Part shown: positions 56,826 through 64,000 of the stretch, piece after piece
Layout of the letters: each line of letters starts with the position of its first letter
How positions within the stretch are numbered: position 1 is the stretch's first letter
Origin: Stercorarius parasiticus
Taxonomy: Eukaryota; Chordata; Aves; Charadriiformes; Stercorariidae
Assembly: GCA_013396915.1 (NCBI GenBank)
Contig: VWZL01004989.1
Span: 936,895 to 1,000,894 of the forward strand
Direction: 5' to 3'
Length of the DNA stretch: 64,000 bases
The notes under the pieces: model-generated
Seen by the model: the letters and a program-made list of their open reading frames with translations, nothing else
Databases searched by the model: none
Told to the model about the DNA's origin: nothing
Position numbers and translations under genes: made by a program

Positions 56826-59800
56826 GTAAGAAAAACATGAATACAAAATAAATATGCCTGATACCTGGGTGTTACATCTCTGCAATGTTTTAACCTGGCT
56901 GGCAAAGATAGCTTCATCATGTGTCCCTGCATACAATAGCTATGGTGCAGCCAGTGCTGTGTGCGTACCTGGAATAGTGAGGTGGAAGTGTTGAGTTTGT
57001 TTTTTTTCTGCTGTCTCTGGAATGGCGAATGTAGGGGTTTGATCCCTTGTTAAATCTATATGTGAAAGTGCTTGCTGGTGGGTTAACTTGACAGCTGAGG
57101 ATGCTGTCTGGGTGGTTATTGCAGGTTTCTTGGAGTACTTGGAGGAAGAATGGCAGAATGAGCCTCAGTGATTCAGCACCAACTTATCTGCAAGCACTAT
57201 GTGAAAAAGGCACTTGACGACATTTGGCTTCACTCTGGTTATTGTAAGAGAAAGTACAGGTTACCATTATGAAATATACAGTTTAATTAGTTTCTATGCT
57301 ATGTGTTTGTACATGTAGTCTGTTATTTCTCCAGAGCATTGGTCTATTCTGTCTGACTAATGTCGGTTGAATCACAGGTTTTTTTGTTGCAGTTTATGTT
57401 GCAACAAAAGTAGGAATTAAAAAAAAAAAAGGGCTTGGTGCCGTGCAGGTTTCAGATGGTTAAGGCCCATCTCAACCAGTAGGCTTCTAGTATACAATTA
57501 TGTCAGGAAAAAGGGGAATAATAGAGGGAAGAAGCTGAGATAGTATGGCAGCAGGTTGATGGAGTTCTGTCATACTCCTGCCACTCAGTGTTGGCACTGT
57601 CTCTTGAGCAGCACAGGACATAGGTATGAGATTTCAGTGGTAAAGGAGGAAGGAGAGGTGGTGTCAGCAAGAGAGCAATGGATGAATAAGAAGGGATAGA
57701 GTGTTTCCATTTGTATGTATCTCAGAAGTAGCCACCAGCTGATGGGGTAATCATTGGTAGAAGTTGTCAGGCTTGCTGGAAGCTTGAAATTGCAATGGTA
57801 CAGTAGCGATATCTGTTGCTAGTCTATCTTCTGTGAACAGCAGAGAGAGTCTCATAGCCTCTAACAGCTGCGCCCATTGCTGAGGGGAAAAGAATGAGAG
57901 AGCTTTTGTAGCGCAGTGAGTGGACATGCAATGTTTTATGCAGGTTTACATCTGCCTCACTGCCTTCCTTTTATTAATATGCTTTTGAGCATATTCAGAA
58001 TGGCCATCAGATGAGGCAATGTGTGCTTTAATCATTTTTTCCCAAGAGGCAGGTTCTGAGATTCTGGGAAGAAGGTGTAATTTTATTTTTCACAGTAAAG
58101 ATAGTGAAAAATTGTGCTATGAAATTACCTGATGTATAATAATGGTGTGTTCTTGTTTGCAGTGCATGACCCCTCCGCACAGCCCCGACTTTGTTGAGAT
58201 ATCAGCTGCTATGCTCCTCTCCTCACAAGTCACTTACTCCAAACCAAGGACTGTCATGGCAAATACAGCTGCCTGCTCAGTCACGTCAGCAACTGGTGCC
58301 TCCCCCATAACCAAGCCATCTGTTATCAACATGGAGCGACAGTGCAGTCAGAAGCTGATGATATCTGAATCCTTTGCCCCTCAACCTTGCAGGGCCATGG
58401 CAACAAGCGTGATACGTCACACAGGTGATAGTTCTGCTTACCATCACATTCCTGCTGTGCAAGAGAAAACAAAGGTAACTTCAGGCTGCAGCAGTTCCAG
58501 AGACTGGTGTGGGGCGGATGACAGAAGACATTCCAGACTGCCACAGGACACGTGTGCTGTGCATGATTTAATTAACAAAACCTCGCCAGTACATCAGCCT
58601 TATGTACATGACTCCAGTGATATTGTGACCAATAAAGGACAACTACCAGTCCGGCCCGTTTCACCACAGACCCACTTACCAAAGAATTGTGAGAATGACT
58701 TGCAAAAAAGAGCTACCCCAGTGACACCTGCCCCCGTTTCAAGCCCCCAGGTTCTCTGTCAAATGATCCCTTTAAATGGACAAAGCAGTATGATCAATGC
58801 CTATGTCAAGCCTTCAACTCCAACAGTCTCAACTCCCATGAAACCTATTTTACCGCAGACAGCCCCGCTCTCTCAGCCTGTACTCATGGGACCTTCTGTG
58901 CCTCAGGGGACCGTTATGCTGGTTCTTCCACAGACTGCTGTCACACAGACACCACAGTGCCCGCAAACAGTAATGACTGTTGGGAACACCAAGTTACTGC
59001 CTCTTGCTCCTGCTCCTGTGTTCATAGCTTCTGGTCAAAGCTGTGCCCCCCAGATGGACTTTTCTAGACGGAGGAATTATGTTTGCAACTTCCCTGGGTG
59101 CAAGAAAACCTATTTCAAAAGCTCCCACCTCAAAGCCCACCTTCGCACCCACACTGGTGTGTATGACAGGGCAGGTCCTTTGTTACTCTGGCACTGTCTT
59201 GCCTTGGGGAGCTGAAATGCACATTTTTTGGGGGGAGGGGGTGGGAAAGGGAAGAAGGAGGTGACTGGGAAACTTCTGCTCATCTCGGGGAAGAGAGGAA
59301 TGTTCATTCTCCGTGGGCAAGCAAAACAAGACAGACTTTGTTCTGAGACCTCAGCTAACCCCATAGTGTTAGTTGAATTTCACATGCTTTAGTTGGAGCG
59401 AAGCTATGCCGTCTGTGTGCGTGTGTTTAGGTTTGAGTGGAATCCTGCCATCTGGACTAGATCAAAATGAATTGTGCAAGTCCTTTTTTTTGGGGCATGG
59501 AGAACTCTGGTGTAAGCAAAGCATAGTACAGGTAGTTGCTCTTAATTGTTACACAAGTAAAAGAAAAGAGAGAAAGTCAGAAACTGCACATTTTTCTGGA
59601 GTTTTGTTTAGGCTAAATGGGAATGTGTTGAGATTTTGGGCTACTGTGTTAGGAGGCAGAGCTACTACAGGAATGTAGCTGTTTATTCAGTTACAGAGAG
59701 GGAATTTTAAAGGTAAATGAAAATTAATTGTAATTAATGTGAGATGATTGTCTCCATAAAATCCAGTCAGTATGTTGTCAGTATACATGTGTTTTACGTA

Positions 59801-61501
59801 TCCTTTTTCTAGCTCCGAGATCCTGTTAAGTTAAAACCGACTCGAGTGCTTAGGGACTACTTTTGATGTTGAGGGATAGGCATAGCAGGAGATTGGTACA
59901 GAATAGCTCATTCAAAAGTTTGTCTAATTTTGGTTTTCCTTGGCTTTTTTCCCCCACTGTCCCTTGCCCCACAGACACTGTAGTTTATTGGATGTCAGCT
60001 TCTGTGGCAGGATTTGCATTAATTTGTCAGCTTGTCTTTACAGTTCCTTTGGGGAAAGAGCTTAAACCCTGTATGAAGCTGATAATCCTCGTAAACCAGA
60101 GCTCAGAGGTAGAATGATGCTTCTACTTCTGGCTTGAGAGTTAAGTGCTGCAGGCTGCTCAATTAACCTGGCACTACAGGATAAACATGGACTAGTAACA
60201 AGTGTCTTGCTTTGAGCCCGTGCTGCTGCTGATCCATAGGGAAGCTGTGTGTGTCCTCATATTGTGATTAAGACTAGGACGTCTATGGGAGATGAAGCGC
60301 ACAGACCCTTCACTAGCTAGTCCATGTTACAGGATCAAGGGGCAGAGCAGTTCAGCTTTCTTTTTCCACCTTTTCCCTGTGCACTGAGTAACTAGGTGAT
60401 ACCACATACACCAAACATAGACATTTAGTCTCAATATCTGAAATAAGAACAACGCTTCTGTGGGGCTTCCTTTCTGCTGGTTGCTTTTGTTCCACTCCAG
60501 AGTGTTACCATAAATTTGTGTCATGTGGTAGATGTTTATCTTGAGCTTTATGGGGTTTGCTGGTGGTAGATCACATTGTTTAGGATAGGTTTGATGTTAC
60601 GCAGTTGCCCAGGATGAGCAGAAGCTGATGTGGACAGCCATCCTGACTGCAGTCATTCCTGGGTGTGCAGAACTCCCCTAGCTGTCTGTTGGACCTCCAG
60701 CTGCCTGGGGATGGCAGGACAGGCCATTCCTTGGTAGGACTCGCTGTAATGGTGTGTTTGTGTGTAGGACTGGAGCAGCAGTGCTCTGAGGCTCGATTCC
60801 AGGCTTCTTGTTTGCCTGTGTTATTTGCTGATGACATGCAGCAGCCCTAGAGCTGTGGTCACGCAGGGACAGGGGCAGGAGGTCACTTCTAGTTCAGTCA
60901 GTGGATAAGGTAGCTTTAAACCCAGTTTAAAGAAAGAGATGAAGGATCTTGGATAATTGTGGTTTTGGATAATTGGAAAAAATAGACTCGATTAAATAAC
61001 ATTTAAAGAGATATGTATGAAGGAATAAGTATATTTTTCTCTGGAACGCAACTTGAGCTTAAGCTAATGTTGACTGCACACATGAGCAGTTCTGTGGAGT
61101 TCATCAGTTTTTGCAAGGCAAGATTTAAGTTAGCTCTTTGCTAAGACTGTAACACAGCTTCTCAAAAGTAAGTTATGCTTCTTTTATGTCCTGCAGGAGA
61201 AAAGCCTTTCAGCTGCAACTGGGAAGGCTGTGACAAGAAGTTTGCCCGCTCAGATGAACTGTCACGCCACCGTAGAACTCACACGGGAGAGAAGAAGTTT
61301 GCTTGTCCTGTGTGCGAGCGTCGCTTCATGCGCAGTGATCACTTGACAAAGCACACCCGCCGCCATATGACCACGAAGAAGATCCCCAGCTGGCAGACAG
61401 AGGTTGGCAAACTCAACAGAATTGCCACAGCAGAGAAACCGAAAAGCAGCAGTGCTCTGAGCATGCTCATCCCCATGCCGTCGTCTGTCTGTCAGGGCTA
61501 G
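56571..61501 (+). CDS. KLF11: KLF11 (TIEG2), Krüppel-like factor 11; first exon missing
   Basis: Nuclear Sp/KLF-family factor that binds GC-rich promoter sites and recruits Sin3A-HDAC. In mammals it is linked to TGF-beta response and metabolic gene control (family knowledge). Visible exons are 56571-56825, 58163-59156 and 61197-61501, 517 codons in phase. Human KLF11 has 512 residues including a roughly 14-residue first exon. Numbering from exon 2: Sin3-interaction helix at 30-40 ([11 protein letters not shown]), a proline/serine-rich regulatory region, then C2H2 fingers at 393-415, 423-445 and 453-473. KLF11 is preferred over KLF10 because of [10 protein letters not shown] and the GRHL1 neighbour. 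The start codon is not seen; exon 1 probably lies in the gap at 53906-54526. Confidence 0.95.
56826..58162 (+). other. KLF11: KLF11 intron 2
   Basis: 1.3 kb, with no recognisable element. Confidence 0.75.
58163..59156 (+). CDS. KLF11: KLF11 exon 3 (regulatory region and first zinc finger)
   Basis: 331 codons plus one base. It starts [12 protein letters not shown], contains the KLF10/11-conserved [11 protein letters not shown], then a proline/threonine/glutamine-rich stretch ([35 protein letters not shown]). It ends with finger 1 at 59084-59152 ([20 protein letters not shown] then RTH). The split glycine codon at the donor ACTG|GTGTGT is completed in exon 4. Confidence 0.96.
59157..61196 (+). 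other. KLF11: KLF11 intron 3
   Basis: 2 kb, splitting the zinc-finger array in the first linker (TG|EKP). No recognisable element. Read-through from exon 3 would add a short tail and stop at 59213-59215. Confidence 0.75.
61197..61501 (+). CDS. KLF11: KLF11 exon 4 (zinc fingers 2 and 3, C-terminus)
   Basis: Completes the TGEKPF linker, then finger 2 ([20 protein letters not shown]) at 61214-61282 and finger 3 ([20 protein letters not shown]) at 61304-61366. RSDEL and RSDHL are the standard KLF DNA-recognition helices. The tail contains [14 protein letters not shown] and ends SSVCQG with TAG at 61499-61501. The acceptor is GTCCTGCAG. Confidence 0.98.
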
Positions 61502-62840
61502 TGAGAGGACGCTCCTTCTCTACAAGCTTTCTGAAAATCAGGAAGAGCTCTGATGGCTACAACAGAACTGTCAATGGCTTTTTTCCCTCCCATGTTTGTG
61601 CATACTTTAGTTTCCCTTAAGTCCTCTATTAATAATGCTATGTGAGACACCTATCATATCTTTCCTCATCCCTTCCCTATTTGTTTTTTTCAATACTTGG
61701 GCAAATGCAATCACCAGCACTTCAGGAAACCAGAACTCTTTGGAAATGATTTTGGCAATAGATCAAAAAAGTCACTTGTAATGTTTGCTGTTAATATTTT
61801 GATGGACAGTAAAACAGGGTGATTTTTAATTTTTATACTAGTATTTTCTATACCAAATATATTTTGTATTTATTCATTTTGGTCTTGATATGCAGGCAAA
61901 TTACTTGACCTGCATTAGTAGGGGTGTGCAGGATGAGACCCAGAGTTTTGGAAACTCCTTTTCAGTAAACCTAAAGAATTGCATTCAGAGCATTTTGTAA
62001 ATGCATATTTGATAACTCGTAGTGGTTGGGATTTTCACACTTGCAGATCCTGATACTGCAATGGGCTGGTGCTATTACACCCGCCTTACGCAGGTGACCT
62101 TGGAGGGTTGAGATCTAAGCTTGTCGTCATTTTTAAAACAAACCAAACCAGAATGACTTTCTTTCAGAAACAAAGTGTTGAAATCCTCAACATTTTATAA
62201 ATTCATACCCTTTGCAAGTAGAAGCCATTGTGACTTTTACTAAAAGTTTGATGTACTGGGCATTCCTGAGTCCCCACTCCATTGCAGCAAAGTTTGGAGG
62301 AGCCAGACTTCTCTGATGGAGGTAGAAGCACAAACACTGTTTAGAAGCTTTGACACTAAAAATTATGCTATACTTTTCAGTCCTACTAAACCAGCATATC
62401 CAAATCTACAGAAAAATGCAAAAATGGCAACCTGTGAATAATTAGCTGGGTCTCTGTTTGTATTTTTTTTTTTTGAGTACAGGATAAATAGAAAATTAAG
62501 AGGTTTTTTTTATGTATCGTGGATGCTTGTGCACCTTATAGGAAATTGTTCAAGGCTTTCATTTACCTGTATCAAAGCACCAGAGGAAGTACTAATTGTG
62601 TTCTGACTTAAGAAATAGCCACCATGTCAACTTGATGATGCTCTTCATGTGGCCTTATACTTCTCCACAGTACTTTGTATAAAATCACCCTTTTCTATTA
62701 AATGAGATATTCTCCCTATTGAATGGATTTTCTTTTACACCAAGTGTAAATATGGCTAAGAAGTGGAATTGCTGGCTGCAGGAGCGCTGTGTTGTACTGG
62801 CGTGGTGTGAGTAATAAAATGCCGGTAGCACAATGGGACT
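61502..62840 (+). other. KLF11: Putative KLF11 3' UTR
   Basis: AT-rich non-coding sequence after the stop codon, with a UGUAAAUA Pumilio-type motif at 62745-62752. Candidate polyadenylation signals are at 62697-62702 (ATTAAA) and 62813-62818 (AATAAA). The end is inferred. Confidence 0.55.
62813..62818 (+). terminator. KLF11: AATAAA polyadenylation signal, probable KLF11 3' end
   Basis: Canonical AATAAA about 1.3 kb after the KLF11 stop codon, followed by GT-containing sequence. An ATTAAA at 62697-62702 is an upstream alternative. Confidence 0.5.
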
Positions 62841-64000
62841 GCTGGGTTTCCGCAGTGCGGAAGGACGTGCGTACATATTGTAGCAGAGCTGACAGTGGAG
62901 CTGTTGTGCTGTCAGGCACCAGGTGGTGTTTTGCTGGGAGATGGCTCACCTGCTGAACGGAATATTTCTGTAGCGTTTATTCCTGCTGGACTCTTCAGCA
63001 CTCCTGCGCTGAAGCTTAGTTGAGCACTAGGAGGACTTTTTTCCTGGATCTGTAAAATGTGGACAACTAGGAATGCACTCTCTTGCACTGCTTTGTTGTT
63101 CTAAAATCTTGTCTTGCTTCTCCATGTGGGCAAAGCATGGTTCTCATCTATGTAAGTGCAGACTTGCTGATCTCGGCTGGAACTCCCCTGAAATCGGCAG
63201 AGATCCATTTCAGTTGAAAGCGGAGTATGTCATTACTTTTACAGTTAAGTCTATAGTTACAATTAATGATAGTAAGTTTTCATACTGTACTAAATCGGAA
63301 TATTGTGCTTGGTGTACTAAAGTTTTTGTGCCTGACCTTTGAAGTGTCTGCACCCTGTTGGCTCGGCACCAGCTGCTGGTCTCTTGTCGATACCCAGTTT
63401 CCCAAATTTGTGTGCTGAAGAAAGACATTGCTGGTCCTCTTTTTTTTTTTTTTTTTTTTTTGTTTTGTTAAAATCCCTTTAGAAGTCCCTTAGAACAAGA
63501 AGTTTGACTTTCGGATGCCATTTTAGCATGCTTTTAACCGGGGACAGAATGTCCTGTCTCAGTCTAGTAGCCAATTTAGTACTTTTTTTTTTTTTTTACA
63601 GACCAACCATTTATGGTGTTCACCTGAGCAAAACAGTTTGGAGACTTGTGTCATGATTTAGTAAATTGTCATGTTAGTTTGTGGCATCGTAGAGGGGGAA
63701 TGATGGACTGGAGAATATGTAATTTCAAAAAGTGTGTGTCACTGCGGAAAGGCGATGGCTCCCTCTTTGTTAGTTTTACTTGGCCTGGGATTCCTCGCAG
63801 CTGGCTCCTGCCAGGTGTGCACTGCCTCTTGCCACCTGTGTCCAGGACGTGTGTCTCTTTCTGCCGTGGATGTGCACGAATAGCCAAGCTGTGGCGTGGC
63901 TGTGTCTGCTTTCTTTGCTCTTTCTGTTCCTGCTGCGTAGGGGTTATTTATGGATTAAGCATGACTGAGGTAACCGCTCTCTTTGCACTTTACTGCCTGA
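62841..64000. other. Sequence downstream of KLF11
   Basis: No gene or transposon was recognised. T homopolymers at 63441-63460 and 63583-63598 are the only simple repeats. Part of this could still be 3' UTR if a later polyadenylation site is used. Confidence 0.5.

Noticed and set aside
56571..61501. Assignment as KLF10 rather than KLF11
   Set aside because: [21 protein letters not shown] and the adjacency to GRHL1 point to KLF11. KLF10 has a different N-terminus and neighbourhood.

Overview
The window is vertebrate nuclear DNA, most likely from a bird. Intron sizes are compact, every recognisable interspersed repeat is a CR1-type LINE fragment, and the two genes match the GRHL1–KLF11 neighbours known in amniotes. 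A crocodilian or turtle also carries CR1 and cannot be strictly excluded. No prokaryotic, phage, CRISPR or organellar feature is visible. Both genes lie on the + strand.

Layout. (1) 1–~340 is a CpG-rich block holding a candidate first coding exon of GRHL1. (2) 106–40096 is GRHL1 (grainyhead-like transcription factor 1), reconstructed as 16 coding exons whose splice phases all agree. They give 638 codons with the long form of exon 10, or 626 with a shorter form that uses a GC-AG intron. Intron 8 is about 13 kb. Intron 9 contains a reverse-oriented CR1. (3) 40097–~43265 is the putative GRHL1 3' UTR. It carries a cluster of Pumilio-type UGUANAUA motifs near its start and a decayed CR1 inside. 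(4) ~43270–53640 is intergenic and holds CR1 fragments, an 11-bp perfect hairpin, and a 13-copy minisatellite of 36–38 bp units. (5) ~53640–54930 is a CpG-rich region interrupted by a 621-base assembly gap. It is the likely KLF11 promoter, and KLF11 exon 1 is probably lost in the gap. (6) 56571–61501 holds KLF11 coding exons 2–4: the Sin3-interaction helix, a proline/serine-rich middle and three C2H2 zinc fingers. The 3' UTR follows.

Both genes encode sequence-specific nuclear transcription factors. GRHL1 is an epithelial activator of the CP2/grainyhead family. KLF11 is a GC-box-binding Sin3-recruiting repressor/activator of the Sp/KLF family. Their adjacency is conserved synteny and does not show a joint system. 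I found no novel multi-gene system. The most useful unusual observations are the alternative donor pair at GRHL1 exon 10, the N-terminal exon that differs from the mammalian protein, the Pumilio-motif cluster, the minisatellite, and the gap that hides the start of KLF11. Homology statements come from recall of family sequences; no search was run.
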